From a virus, in IMG/VR virus record IMGVR_UViG_3300031857_018292, positions 1 through 51,021 of that record: a stretch of DNA of 51,021 nucleotides; one strand, 5' to 3'. Positions 35,207 to 48,300 of this stretch are shown piece by piece (within the stretch, counting starts at the first letter, position 1; each line of letters begins with the position of its first letter). The translations under genes and the position numbers were made by a program. The notes under the pieces were generated by a model that was given only the letters and a program-made list of their open reading frames with translations, ran no database searches and was not told the origin of the DNA.

Positions 35207-35544
35207 TCAGAAGCTATAAGACAAAGAATGGCACTTATAGCGAGAATGACCTTGCTGTAATCGTTTGGAAGAACCCTAAGAAGACCAAGCGTCCTCAGTC
35301 TCGCCAACTTGAGACCATGACCAGCCCTCACTCACGCTATCCAATGGCCTTTCCTCTCAAAAGTCTTATTCAAAGTAATGCTTTCAAAGCAGCTAAGCAG
35401 GTTAGAAGCTCTGACGAGTTCTTTACAGAGATCGATAAGACCTCTAGGAATGCTCCAGTGCTTTTGGTTCTACCTCTAGCAACAGTTACACTAGGTTGGA
35501 TTGATTTTTATGTTCCAGAAGAGTTTGTAGAAGGGGAAATCTAG
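35203..35544 (+). CDS. Hypothetical protein
   Basis: A 113-residue protein with a basic, Lys-rich N-terminal half (KNPKKTKRPQSRQ) and a hydrophobic C-terminal strand set (APVLLVLPLATVTLGWIDFY). It starts with ATGA overlap on the HTH gene. No family recognised. Confidence 0.6.
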   Translation: MIRSYKTKNGTYSENDLAVIVWKNPKKTKRPQSRQLETMTSPHSRYPMAFPLKSLIQSNAFKAAKQVRSSDEFFTEIDKTSRNAPVLLVLPLATVTLGWIDFYVPEEFVEGEI

Positions 35545-35545
35545 A

Positions 35546-35914
35546 TTGAGAGCAGTTTCGGATGTCTTTCCAGCAGTTGTTTGGCTTGCTCCACCTAACT
35601 CCATTGGCCTAGACGAGCTAGTAATTCCAGGCCCATGCCCTGAAGGCACTCGCAAGGTTGATCGAGTCCGAGTTGTGCTCCTAGGAGATAACATTTTGAT
35701 AGCACAGGACACTCCAGAAGGCCCTAAACTAGTTTTTAGAGAAAAATACCTGCACAAACATACTGACTACAACCATCATGCCGTCCTTACCGAATCTGGC
35801 AAGGTTGTAGCCTTCAAGAAAGATGCCAGCTGTGGATGCGGGTCGCGTCTACGAGGTTGGAACCCTTATGGGCAGAATAGTTCTGTCTACTCGAGTCAGG
35901 ATCCCGAAGAATGA
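35546..35914 (+). CDS. Hypothetical actinophage protein
   Basis: A 122-residue protein starting at TTG. CGCGSRLRGWNPYG near the C-terminus is a short Cys-x-Cys motif I recall from actinophage proteins before the portal gene. It overlaps the DUF1360 start by 4 bases. Function unknown. Confidence 0.6.
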   Translation: MRAVSDVFPAVVWLAPPNSIGLDELVIPGPCPEGTRKVDRVRVVLLGDNILIAQDTPEGPKLVFREKYLHKHTDYNHHAVLTESGKVVAFKKDASCGCGSRLRGWNPYGQNSSVYSSQDPEE

Positions 35915-36207
35915 TAGATATAACACTTTTACAATTTGTAATTTTAGGTCTAGCAAGCTACCGAGTGACTCGTCTCTTCACCAGAGACATGATCACTACC
36001 TCTCTCCGTAATGCCTTTTGGAAAAAGTTTCCACCAGAGTCTACCTACATTGGCTACCTATCCACCTGCGAGTGGTGTTTTAGCTTTTGGATCGCAGCAG
36101 CCTTTGTTGGAGGCTTCATAATCATTCCATCAGTAATCTCTATCATTGCTATAATTTATGCTGTATCAGCTGTAGCTGGTTTACTGACTGCGTATGAAGA
36201 TAAGTAA
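35911..36207 (+). CDS. DUF1360 membrane protein
   Basis: A 98-residue protein. LASYRVTRLFTRDMITTSLR, then LSTCEWCFSFWIAAAF, and a second long hydrophobic stretch are the DUF1360 signature: an SYRxTRL...D helix, a CxxC near a membrane segment. The family is common in phages of Gram-positive hosts, often near structural or lysis genes. Function unknown. Confidence 0.85.
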   Translation: MIDITLLQFVILGLASYRVTRLFTRDMITTSLRNAFWKKFPPESTYIGYLSTCEWCFSFWIAAAFVGGFIIIPSVISIIAIIYAVSAVAGLLTAYEDK

Positions 36208-36243
36208 GACTTCATATTCCGTTGAAGATGACAAGGAGTTCTA

Positions 36244-37980
36244 ATGGGTATCTTTACAAACGATAATCCTGAACAGTCATCTCCTCAACCTCCAAAGTCT
36301 TCACGCAAAAGAACTAAATCAACTTTTTCTCGTTCTACACAAATAGTTCAAGCCCCAGCAACTACATCTTCAATAATTTCTGTCTTTAGTAACAATGCAA
36401 AAGCTGTCCCTTACTCTGCACCTAGATCTCTTACAGCTGCAGCAGCTCAAATTAAAATTAATGACAAGGGAGAGTTCGAGCAATTTAGAATTCGTCGTGC
36501 TGCTGGTTCTAGCGCATGGCAAGCAGAGGCTTGGGAGTATTACGACGCAATTGGCGAAATCAAATACGCTTTTAATTTAGTTGCATCTGTTGTTTCACGC
36601 ATTCGTATTTACGCAGCTGCAATTGATGATCCATCAGAGCAACCAACATCTGTAAGAAATTCAAGCATTGTTGATCAAAGACTTGCTAATGCAGCTGAGC
36701 GTGCTCTCGGTAGGCTAAACTCAGCATATGGTGGACAAGCAGGACTTCTTAAAGATGCAGCACTCAATTTGGCTGTTGCAGGAGAATGCTACTTGGTTCA
36801 AATGCCAGCTCGTCCAGGAGCTAACCTTCCTGAGTCTTGGGACATTCGCTCTGTTGATGAAGTAACTGCAGATGTTCGTGGCGGATTTAATGTTATTGGC
36901 CGTCGTGAACAATCAACATCTTCACAAGGCGCAACTGCAAATACAAAATTAGGTAAGAATGCATTTATTGGACGCATCTGGCGTTCACATCCAAGATTTT
37001 CGGATGAAGCAGATTCATCGCTAAGAGGTTTGCTTGATCTTTGCGCCGAACTACTTCTACTGAATAGGACATTCCGTGCTACTGCTCGCTCTCGCCTCAA
37101 TGCTGGTGCTCTTTATCTTCCAGATGGTCTTTCGGTTGCGTCGCAAGGCGATCCAGACTACCCCTACGATTCTGAAGATGGTATCGGCGCAGGGTTTACT
37201 GCTGAAGAAGCAGAGGACGAATTCGAAGAACAATTAATGGATGCGATGACGACTCCAATCAGAGATGAAGAGTCAGCATCAGCAGTTGTCCCATTGATTA
37301 TTCGTGGTCCAGCAGAGCTTGGTGACAAAATCAAGCAATTTAAGTTTGAGCGTTCGTTCGATCCTGCATTAGCTCAGCGTGCAGACCGTGTACTAGAAAG
37401 AATCCTTCAGGGACTTGATGTTCCAAAGGATGTGGTTACTGGTCTTGCTAATGTCAAGTACTCGAACGCTCTTCAAATTGATGAATCTTTATACAAAGCA
37501 CACATCGAACCACTTATGTTGCTTATTGCAGATGCGCTAACTGTTGTTTATCTTCGCCCATACCTTCTTGCAACAGGTTTTGAAGAGTCACAAGTTAACA
37601 AGATTGTTGTTTGGTATGACCCATCAGCAATTGCAACTCGCAATGACCGTGCAGCAGATGCAGACGCTGGTTATGACCGCATGGCTGTCTCTGCAGACTC
37701 ATGGCGTCGTGCTCATGGCTTCTCAGATCAAGATGCACCAACTCCTACAGAAGTTGCAGTACGACTTCTACAAGAGAAGGGCGCAATCACTCCAGAATTT
37801 ACAGAGGCAATGCTTGGAGCTATCGCACCTGATGTAATTAATCAGATTCGTGGTGCACAGCAAGCAGCTTCCGTTGCTCCACTACCTCCAGAGGTAGAAC
37901 AAGCACTTCAGCAAGCAGCTCAAGGAGCTGAGGCAGCAGGTATAGCTGCAGAAGCACCAGCAGAGGAGGCTCAGCAGTAA
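36244..37980 (+). CDS. Portal protein
   Basis: A 578-residue protein forming the dodecameric DNA channel of the capsid vertex. It has the length and order of actinophage portals: a Ser/Lys-rich N-terminus, WEYYDAIGEIKYAFNLVASV near residue 100, a GECYLVQ strand, a FRATARSRLNAGALYLPDG segment, an acidic loop (EEAEDEFEEQLMDAM), then GLDVPKDVVTGLANVKYSNA with a helical C-terminus rich in Ala/Gln. No catalytic motif, as expected. It precedes two proteins in the order portal, Cys-rich DUF5824-like, giant polyvalent. Confidence 0.85.
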   Translation: MGIFTNDNPEQSSPQPPKSSRKRTKSTFSRSTQIVQAPATTSSIISVFSNNAKAVPYSAPRSLTAAAAQIKINDKGEFEQFRIRRAAGSSAWQAEAWEYYDAIGEIKYAFNLVASVVSRIRIYAAAIDDPSEQPTSVRNSSIVDQRLANAAERALGRLNSAYGGQAGLLKDAALNLAVAGECYLVQMPARPGANLPESWDIRSVDEVTADVRGGFNVIGRREQSTSSQGATANTKLGKNAFIGRIWRSHPRFSDEADSSLRGLLDLCAELLLLNRTFRATARSRLNAGALYLPDGLSVASQGDPDYPYDSEDGIGAGFTAEEAEDEFEEQLMDAMTTPIRDEESASAVVPLIIRGPAELGDKIKQFKFERSFDPALAQRADRVLERILQGLDVPKDVVTGLANVKYSNALQIDESLYKAHIEPLMLLIADALTVVYLRPYLLATGFEESQVNKIVVWYDPSAIATRNDRAADADAGYDRMAVSADSWRRAHGFSDQDAPTPTEVAVRLLQEKGAITPEFTEAMLGAIAPDVINQIRGAQQAASVAPLPPEVEQALQQAAQGAEAAGIAAEAPAEEAQQ

Positions 37981-39348
37981 ATGGCTGAAGAAACTTGTCC
38001 TCCAGCAACGCAGGACATCGCTCTTAATCTTGATAATCGCAAGAATGCAATCGATACAGCAATGTATGGACCACTTAACCCTGCAGAACCAAACGAAGAG
38101 TATTGGTCAGCAATTGCAGATGAGTGGAAAGTGGATACAGAAACTGCAAAGAAACAAGTTTGCGGCAACTGCGCTGTCTTTATTCAAACACCACAGATGC
38201 TTGATTGCATTGCAACAGGACTGACAGGAGAACAAAACGATGAATATGATTCTATTCAAGCAGCTGGCGACCTCGGATACTGCGAAGCGTTTGATTTTAA
38301 GTGCGCTAGTGCTCGGACTTGCCGCGCTTGGGTTGCTGGTGGTCCTGTAACAGCAGCTGCGAAGAAAAAGCGAACAATTTCCCAAACACCTGCTCCAAAG
38401 AAAGATCGCATTAAGGGATCAAGCAAAAACAAAAAGGGTTCAGCATCTGGATCTCGTAAAATTAATTTTTCAGCATCTGTAGAGAAGTCTCTTCGTGAAA
38501 AAGTGGCAAAGCATAATGAAAAAGCCTCTAAAGGCCGTCGTGCATCTCTAGGAATGCTTAAAGCTGTATATCGCCGTGGTGCAGGAGCTTATTCTGTGTC
38601 ACATAGACCAGGAATGACTCGCAATCAATGGGCAATGGGTAGAGTTAATGCATTCTTGCGTCTTCTTAAGTCTGGAAAGCCATCAAACTCAGCATATGTA
38701 ACTGATAACGATCTACTTCCATCAGGACATCCTCGTTCGACAAAGAAATCGAACTCTATAACCGCTGCAGCTGGCTTAGTTCCAGAAGAAAGCGATCTAG
38801 CAGAAGCGCTGATCGAGATTGCAGACAAATATGGAAAATTCAATGAAGATGCCACAGGAATCTGGGCAGGATATACACCACCAGCAGAAAATGATGTCAA
38901 AGGAATCGGAGTCAAGTGCTCTAGCTGTGTTCTATACATGGGTAACGGCCAATGCCGAATCATTGACATGGAAGTCGAAGACGAAGGTAAGTGTCGTTTC
39001 GCGGTTATTCCAGATGGCGTCGTTGATGTTGGAGTTCTCGAAGGTGAGAAGCTCGGAAACAACATCCAATCCGAACGAGAGCTTGCAGAACTCGCAGAGC
39101 AATGGAGCTACCAGCAAGAATTAGAAGCAAATATTGGAAATGCTGAGGATTATCCAAATCCTGAAGATGCAATTCTTGCTTTAACAGAGTATTCAAACTT
39201 AGGATATGAAGCAGAGCATGCAATTCGTGCTTCTTGGCTTCGTGCAGTCCGCAATGGAGAGGATCCATTCAAGAGAGCAGCTCTTCTAGCATCTCTAGGT
39301 GAAGAAAGCCTAGATGCAGACCTACTTCCTACTGACGAGGAAGAATAA
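37981..39348 (+). CDS. Cys-rich DUF5824-like capsid-region protein
   Basis: A 455-residue protein. Residues about 60-120 carry a cysteine cluster (VCGNCAVFIQT, CIATG, GYCEAFDFKC, RTCRAW) like small iron-sulfur or zinc domains. Residues about 170-250 (LREKVAKHNEKASKGRRASL...YRRGAGAYSVSHRPGMTRNQ) match DUF5824. A second cluster, VKCSSCVLYMGNGQCRI, sits near residue 310. The DUF ends in NDLLPSGHPRSTKK, a motif also present in the next protein. It starts directly after the portal stop. Confidence 0.65.
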   Translation: MAEETCPPATQDIALNLDNRKNAIDTAMYGPLNPAEPNEEYWSAIADEWKVDTETAKKQVCGNCAVFIQTPQMLDCIATGLTGEQNDEYDSIQAAGDLGYCEAFDFKCASARTCRAWVAGGPVTAAAKKKRTISQTPAPKKDRIKGSSKNKKGSASGSRKINFSASVEKSLREKVAKHNEKASKGRRASLGMLKAVYRRGAGAYSVSHRPGMTRNQWAMGRVNAFLRLLKSGKPSNSAYVTDNDLLPSGHPRSTKKSNSITAAAGLVPEESDLAEALIEIADKYGKFNEDATGIWAGYTPPAENDVKGIGVKCSSCVLYMGNGQCRIIDMEVEDEGKCRFAVIPDGVVDVGVLEGEKLGNNIQSERELAELAEQWSYQQELEANIGNAEDYPNPEDAILALTEYSNLGYEAEHAIRASWLRAVRNGEDPFKRAALLASLGEESLDADLLPTDEEE

Positions 39349-39349
39349 G

Positions 39350-42300
39350 ATGATTTTTAATCAAAGAGTATTATCTACTCGTGAGCAAGCTCGACTTATT
39401 CGTCGTGAAGTAATTGAACTTGTAGATAAGGCTAATGAATTCTCTACAGGGTCTCGTAGAGTTAATCGTAAAGCTGCTTACAAAGTAATTTCACGCTCTC
39501 TTAGCCAATCTAGAGGTCTTCCGTTCTCGATTCGCAAGCACAAAGCTATTACAGACCTTTCAACATACATCGCACTTGCTAAATATAACAAAGTTGTTGG
39601 TCTACTAGCAGACCATACTGATCTTCTTCCAATCTCTCATCCAAGATCAACCAAAATTAATGCGCTATCAGCATCTGCACTAGTTCAAGCAAAAATTCGT
39701 TGGTATCTTGATGACCCAAGAATTAAAGATGACACTGTAAAGTCACTTGTTGCATCTGCAATGGCTGCTCCAACAGATTCTGCAGAGTACAAATACGCTC
39801 TTACTCGTCTAGAGAATCTTCCAGCATCAGAACTACCTATTGAAGTTCTTACAGCTGCTGCAAATCCATTTGCAGGTAAAAACTCTGCTGCTGCTCGTCG
39901 TGCTCGTGAAGCTATTCAACTTTCTGACCGCTTTGAGCGTTGGATCAACATGGGTAGGTCACTCGGTGATCGTGCCACAGATGGTTTTAGATCTTATGTC
40001 CGTAGAAATGATGGAACAACAAGAAGCCATTCTGGAACTGTTCTTAATCAGAATATGTTTGAACCACAACTTGTTGATATTGAAGTTGGAAAAGGTAAAG
40101 TTTTTTCTGTTCCAGTAAAGACTGGTGAAGGCTTAAAAGCTATTCTTAAAGACCCAGACTCTGTAGACGGTTATTCTCAAGTAGATGCAAATCCTGGAAA
40201 CGCTCCAGTAATTCCAGAATCTAAACTTACAGAGCTAGAAGCTCCTAGTATCTATCGTAAAGAAGATGATTACAGAGGTAAAGGTAAAAAGTTTACAGAT
40301 GACAAATATGACATTATTAAGTTTGATACTCCTAAAGATGCATTGGTCATGCTTGATGAATCAAACAAGCGTGCAGCAGAGCTAGATAAGCCAGCTCCAA
40401 AGCAAATTAAAGCTGGAGAGATAGATGCAGATACAGGTCGTCAGTTCTGGAACCCAGATGAGCCAGTGTTTGCAGTTTCTAGACGCGGTAAGAAAACTGC
40501 CTTTGCATTTGCTCAGAGTTGGAAAGATGTTAACGAAGAGATCATGGCCGATGAACCAGATCTTGATGAAGAAGAGGGTCGTGATTACACTCGTCCAGAG
40601 CCAAAGAAAGAAGGCGATGCAGACGACACGATTCCACTCATAGAGCAAGCTAATAAAATTTTTGATGGCAAGAAGCGTAAAAAAGATAAAGTCGAAACAG
40701 CTCCTGTATTTCCTTACACAGTTCCAGAGCGTGCATATGAATTTAATCCAAATGAAGAATACACACCAGAGTTTGAATTTGATGACCCACAATCTCTTTC
40801 TCAAATTGATACTCCAAAATTAGAAGAAGCTCTTCTTCGTTCTGTAGAGCCAGTAAGCGCAACTGATAGAGCTACAGGTTTTGCTCCATTAGATCTTCCA
40901 AATGGAGATACAGAAGATGTTTCATCAGAGGCAATTGCAGCAGCTCTTAGAGAAAAGGGCGAAGATGCTGAGATGTCTCTTGCTAAGGCTTATGACACAA
41001 TTGCAGGAAATACTAAAAACCAAAATGATCTAACGGCTTTTCGTGAAGGCCGTAAAGCAGAGGATGCTGCAAAACCAGCAGATCTTGAAGAGAAATTTGA
41101 TGAAGTAGTTAAAGAAGAACCAGAAAAGGTTGAACCTACACCTATTCCTGATGAAGTTGCAGAGGATATTGCAGATACTTCAGAAGGTCTTGTAAGAGAT
41201 CTTTCAGATGAAGAGCTTAGAAAGATTCCAGCTCTTAAGGGTCTTACAGATGAAGAGTTTGACAAGATTGTCAATGATCCAAATTATGATTACTCAAGTG
41301 CAATCCCTAAGATTGATGACTTCGATGTACCAGAAGGTATGTACAAGCCGGGCGAGTCTACAGCTGAAGATCGTCTTAATGCTTTAGAGCTTGCAGCAAT
41401 TTCAAATAGAAGAGCTCCTAACTCTTTACTAGAAACCAAATTGAAAGAAGCTATGGATGGAAGTGGTCCAGAGTTAGGTAAAGCTTCTATCCCCGCCGCT
41501 GATGAAAATGGCGAGCCAATAGATATTCCAGTATCTGCAGAAACCCTCCGTGATGCTATAGCTCTTCGCGGCAAAGATGCTGCTAAGGCTATGAAAAAGA
41601 TTGCTAAACCAGAAGCAGAAGAGAAGCCAGCTAAAGAAGAGAAGCCAGCGGAAGAAGAAAAAGAAACAAAGCCAGTAGGAACATATAAGCGTTCTGGTGG
41701 AAGAACTCTTCTAAAAGATGGCAAAGGCAAGCCTTTCACATCTAATAAAGAAGTTGCAGATTTCTTGGCAGAGAATGGTTTTGAGTACACAGAAAAAGTT
41801 ACAACAAAAGATGGAAGAGAACTTCCAGTATTTGCTCACTCAAAGCAACAAACAGATGAAGAGTTTAAAGCTATAGCAAGAGAGCTTCGTGATCGTTTTG
41901 GTATTGATCTAAAGCCTCGTCCTGCAACTACTCAATCACCAGCTCAAGAAGAGATTGATTTTGATGCTCCATCTTTAGAGAAACCATCAGAAGAAGCACC
42001 TATACCTGCTCCAGCTCTAAGCAGAGAAGAGCAAAAAATTGCAGATTTAGAAAATGAGCTTGAGATGGTTGAAAGACTTATCAAGCAAGATGATGTCAAA
42101 CCTTCTGTAAAAGATAAGATGGCAAAAAGAATTGAAAATATCAAAAAAGAAATTGAAGACCTGAGATCTGGAGAAAAAGCAGAAGAAAAACCAGCTGCTA
42201 CTCCACCAACAACTCCTCCATCACCTCCAACTCCAACTCCTTCACCTGAACCAGACCCTGAAGAAGAGCCTAAGCTTCGCTCAGATAAGCGTATAGCTAT

Positions 42301-45300
42301 GGACAATAGAAATAACAGAGTAAATGAAAATCAAAAGATTATTACTCAAGATAGAAATGTCTTTACATTAGATGGAAAGTTCCTTGGAAAAATTCCAGAA
42401 GGATTCTCTTTAGAAGATTTCTTCAGAGCATACTATTACAGAGCAGCTAGAACTGATCGAGATGCTGAATCTATTTTTAATGCAATAAAGCCGTCTGAAA
42501 AAGATAAGCCTTATGATGCAGATGTTTATCCTACACGAGAAGAAGAAGAAGCTATTGAAGAGGCTATTAAAGCTGATGAAGAGGAACAGGAATTTACTCC
42601 TGATAAAAGAGCAGTACTTAAGAATCTTGTTAACGAGCGTCGTATTGTTCAGGATGCCATTGATGAAGCTGATCTTTCAGATGAAGTAAAGCCAGAAGAA
42701 AAACAAGCTCTTCGTGATCTCTACGATAAATTAACACGAGCAATTGACGCAATTGTTCTTGGTGAATATGTACAAGATGCTAAGTCTCCAGAGAATCAAG
42801 TAATGGATGAAATTCTTGGTGGAGAAGAAGCTCCAACTCTTGATGAATTAATTGATAAAGCAAAAGAGAAGACTGATCCGTCAGCTCCAATTTTTGGTTC
42901 TCGTAAAGACATGATCTCTAAGTTGATGTGGTTTAAGTGGGGCGCTGGATTTAGAAAGAACGAGTCTCCTTACATCAGAGATGCAATGAGAAATTATGAG
43001 AAAGAGTTAAACAAGCTTTCAGATCAAGACATGATTGATCTTCTCAATCTTTACTATGATGAAATTGATGCTCGTATGGAAGCAGAAAGAATTGCTTCTG
43101 ACCGTGCAAAGATTATTGCCGAAGCAAGAAAAGCTCGTCGCAAAGCATATGAAGACAGCCTCATTGAAGAATTTATTCGTGGCAAGAAGGGTGAAGCAGC
43201 TAAGCCAACTCCTGAAGCTCCTGCTGCAGAAGAAACTAAAAAACCTACAGACAGCCTTAAGGAAGGGGATGAATTTTATCTTCCTGGCGTTGGAATGGTT
43301 AAAGTTAAAAAAGTAACTTATGCTCCAGTACCTGGTCGCGGAGTGCTTGTTGAGTATGAAGATAAAGAAGGTAAAACTGGAAACACGGAAATATTTGGTA
43401 AATTTGTAGAAACTCGTGCTCCAGAAGCTAAAACTGAAGAAGCTCCAGCTCCATCAGCAGCAGAATCAGCTCCAGCCTCTTCTCTAGTTAAGAAGATTAA
43501 ATCAAGAACTTCCGAATTACAACCAGGCGATGTTAAGGCAGATGATTTCTTCACAATCACTAAGATTGAACAGGAAGGAACAAAACCAGTTCGTGTTGAT
43601 GGACAGGTTCAAGAAATTCCTGCATATAGAGTTACTGGTTACTATCCAGGTTCTGTAGAACAGTCCAGCAAGCTCTGGTCTGACAACTATGCACCAGAGG
43701 TTTATCGTGGAGCAACTCCTCCTGCAAAGGGAGATCTTCCAGAATTAAATCAGCCTAAAGCTGAAGACTATGGTGACTTTGCATATCCAAATCAGACAAA
43801 GGTTAAATACAAGGACCGCACACTTTGGGCTCCAAAGGATAAAGCTCTTGCAGACAAATTCTTAGAAGATTACAAAGCATATGACGAAGAACTTGCTCGT
43901 CGTAAAGCATTGTGGCAAGCACCAGAAGTTCTTCCAGAGAACGACGAATCTAAATCAGGCTCACCAACAACTCCAAAGAATCCTCTTTACACAGATAGCG
44001 TTCCAGCATCTGAAGTAAAGGAAGGCGATATTGCATTCAGAAGAGACAAAGATGGTCTTAAAGAATTCTTTGTTGTTACTAAGGTAGTTAGTGATAGAGA
44101 TGGCACAACAACTCTTGAAGGTCACTATGTTGGACACCAGACACAAACTAAGGAATGGCGTTCTGGAACTAACATTGAAGTAATTCGTGGAGAAACTAAT
44201 CTTCCTGCAGCTGGAGACAAAGAACCTCTAGATCGTCCAGATAAGACTCTTCCAAACTATGCAGAACTTGAGAAAGCTCGAAAAGAAAAGATTGCTGAAG
44301 CAGATAAAGGTTACTCACCAGTATTTGCAACAACAGATGCATTCAAGGGAGTTACTCCTCTAGAGTCTAAACCAAATCTTCCAGCATTCTACGGATCTGC
44401 TGAAGATCTCCTAGCTCTTGGCGATGGCTCAGCAATTATGAAAGCTCTTGACGAAAAAGGATTTGTTGTCTTTGACTTTGAAACAATCGGAAAAGATGTT
44501 GCTAACTCACTTAACCCAGATGCTCCTATTCAAGTTGCAGCATCTAAGTATCTAAACGGTGAAAAGGTAGAAACACTAAATCTTTTCATCAATCCAGGCG
44601 AACCTCTTTCAACTTACTACTACGAAACAGATGAAGCTGGAAACAGAGTTCTCAAGGCTGATCGCTTAAGAGACTCTGAAGGTAATCCAATTACTGATGA
44701 GTGGCTAGCTACTCAGCCAAGCGTTAAAGATCAACTACAGAAACTCATCGACTTCTTTGGAGAAAAACCAATTCTTGTTGGTCAGAACAACACATTTGAT
44801 ATCAACTTACTTGAGCGTTGGGCAGAAAAGCTTGGACTTGATTTCTCAATGGGTGGAGCTGTAGATACACGAGCAATTGCTAAGATTTTACAAGCTAAAG
44901 ATCAAAAGTCAGTTGAATTCCCAGAGAATCCAGCTGATGGAGATGTTGTAACTATAAATGGTGGAGACTGGGTTTACTCAGAAGAGAAAAAGCGCTTTAT
45001 AGCACCGTCTAATTCTTTGAAGCCACTCGCAGAGCGTCTAGGAGTTTCCACAGATGCTCCAGGTGGATTCCACGACGCAGCATTCGATATTGATGTAACA
45101 GAAAAAGTCCTTCGCGCTCTTATGTCTCAGGTGCAAGCTGGAGACTTTAAGACAACAGGAGCAACCAAGAAGTATGACGCTGGATATGACAAGTGGATTA
45201 AGTCCCGTGATCAGAGAGTCAAGGATATTGCCGCAATTCAGGCAGATAGATTGCTTTCTGGTAAGACTACAGATGTTGATGCAGCTGTTGGAGAAATCAA

Positions 45301-48300
45301 TGCTGTTGGCGACGAGAAGGTTGTAATTGTCGATGGAGAAGAGACTGTAGTAACTCCTAAAGTTTACAAGTCAGCATTCTCAGACCAAGTAATTAATAAA
45401 GACTGGGTAGAAGATCCAGAAAACACAACATTTATAGAGAACGCAAGGATCAAAGATCTAAAACTTGGAGACTTTATTGTTGGTAAGAATGGAAACTACC
45501 AAGAAGTAGTTGCTTTTGACGATGACGATAAAGATCCAGCAAATGCAATTAAGGTCTTCCGTGCAGATATTGAAGATGGCGTAGTTCTTGAGAATAGAGA
45601 TTCAGATAGAGAAGATGGCGGAACTGGTTTCTATCTAAATGGAAGACTTGAAGGCGGAATCTTTAGACCTAATGGAAACAGAGATAAGAGCAGTGCTCAG
45701 ATCAATGTTGATTCTATTAAACCAGAACCTGTAGACGAAACTCCAGTCATCGTTGAGCCTGTAGCCCCAGTAAAGGGCGAAGAATTAACTGATGACCAAG
45801 TAAAGACAGTTGTTGCAGATGTTATTGATGACATCACATCTGGTGCAAAGCCTGAAGCAACTATTGAAGAAGCTGTTAAGGGTGCAAACATTGATGAAAC
45901 CATCAAGGAGCAAGTACTTGGTGCAGATAGAGAAAAGACCTCAGAACACCTCACCAAACAAGGCGTACAGCTTGCTAAGGGAGACAGAGTTCTTAACATC
46001 AAGAACAAGAAGACTGGTCGTGTAGTAAATCTATTTGATACATATGGAAAAGCTGGATACTCCAACTACGCAAAGATTAAATATGATGATGGCTCTAAGG
46101 GACCTGTAGCAAGCGACAGCTTGTCAATCATTGATGCTGCAACAGATGGTTACACACCAAGAGTTATCAACGCTGGTGACATTCTACGCCCAGCTGATAA
46201 GACATCTACAAAGACAGTTCAAGATGTTGTAGACACAATCAAGAACATTCAATCTAAGCCTGTTCCTGAAGGTGTAGATGCTCCAGAGAATCTTCCAAAC
46301 CCTGAAGAGCTTGCAAAGACTTGGAAAGATAAAGAAGCAGAGCGCAACAGACTTGCTGAAGAATTAAACTTTGTCTCTACATCCCCAGAAGTTGTTTCTG
46401 CTATTAAGGAAAACCTTCCAGCTAAGGTTTCTACAGAGAGCTTCATGCCAAGTCTTAAGACTGGCGAACCTATGACTGTCACTTTTGGTTTTGATAAGCC
46501 AAATGGAAGAGAGCTTGCAAGCTATGCAGATATGATGAATATATCTGGACCAGATGACATTTTGGTTTTCAAAGCTACTCCAGAGTACATTTTAAGAAAA
46601 GAACATCTTGCAACAATTAAGCCAGATGGAACAATTACTTGGGTTGGAGAAAATCAAAAGAATACAACCTCTATTGACTTAAAGAACGCTTTAGACTCAT
46701 ATACAAATCCTGTAACTGGTCTACAAGCTATGGCTGTTATGCCAGAGGATGATGACGAAGAACCAACACCGAGCGTTCTTGGTACAGATGAAGATGTCTT
46801 TGACTACAGCAGAATCGCAAGCATTAACCCAACATCTGAACAGCGTTCTGTTATTTCAGCTGTAATGACTGGAAAGAATGTTGTTGTTCGTGCTTTAGCT
46901 GGAACTGGAAAGACTTCTACTCTCAAGCTTGCTGCAAAGCGTCTCAAGGCAGAAAAGCCAGATAAAAAGATTACATACATCGTATTTAACAAGTCTGTTC
47001 AGGTTGAAGCTTCTAAAGAGTTCCCAGATAACACAGACCCAAGAACTGCTGACTCGATTGGTTATTGGAATGTCTCACCCGCTTTAAGAGATAAAGCAAG
47101 AAAAGCTGAATTTATTCTTAATGCTCCAGATATTTCTAAACACCTAGGAATAGTTCCTACACCAGTGAAGGTAAAAGGAACAGAGCAAAATCTTTCAACA
47201 AGAGACATTCCTAAAATTCTTAGAGATGCTCTTGATAAGTTCACAGCTTCAGATGACGATAAAGTCACAGTAAAGCATTTTGCTGGAATGAACTTGGATG
47301 AAGTTCCTCCTGCATTTATTGAATGGGCAAACAAGTGGTGGGACGATCTTTCAAGCCCTACAGGAAAGCTTTACACATCTCCTAGCGATTTAACAAAGTC
47401 TTGGGCTTTATCTAATCCAGACTTCTCAAAGGGACTCATCGGTCCAGATTCAAAGGGTAAGCCAGTAACAAGAGATGTTGATGTTGTTATGTATGACGAA
47501 GCACAGGATATCAACCCTGTTATGGCTAAGGTAATGCGTGATCAGAAGAATATTCAAGTAATTTATGTTGGAGATAGCAATCAAGCAATCTATGGTTTCC
47601 GTGGAGCTATAGATGAGCTAGACAATGTCGTAGCAGATTACGACTTGCCTATTACAGAGACCTTCCGCTTTGGCGAAAAGATTGCAGGTATTGCTAATAG
47701 ATTCCTAACCAAACTTGAATCTAGATATCGTGTTAAGGGTCTACAAGGCAAAGACGGAGAAGTCCTTGATGTCATGGAAGACCCAACAGTAATCATCACC
47801 AGAACGAATGGTGGCGGCATTTCAGCAATGCTTGAAATGCTAGAAAAGAATAAAGTTGTTGGTATTGATGAGAAGACATTTAATGACTATGAATCTTTGA
47901 TTAAAGACATTGAATGGTTAATGCGTGCAGGTCGTGCTGGTGGGGTATCTCCAGGAGTTAGAAGACCACACAAGGATCTAGCTAGCTTCAACACATGGGC
48001 AGAAGTAATATCCGCTGTACAAAAAGGAGAGTCTTTAGGATCTGCGGCATACATGGTAAATATTTTGAGAGAAAAGTCTCCTCAAGATATCAAGGATGTT
48101 CTTTCACGAATTGAAAAAATTACTAATAAGCCAGAGCCAACCGCTCCATATGTACCTATAACACTCGATGATCTTAAGGATGGATCTAAGGGAGTTCTTG
48201 GATACAAAACTATTAGCAAGGGTGGAAGACAGTTCCCTGTAAATGTTGAATATTCCATAGAAAACGGAACTATGACAATTACAAATGGTGGAGATTTCTC

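Noticed and set aside
39350-40000. MuF-type N-terminal domain in the giant protein
   Set aside because: The gene position fits, but I could not see the MuF motif, so the domain is not claimed.
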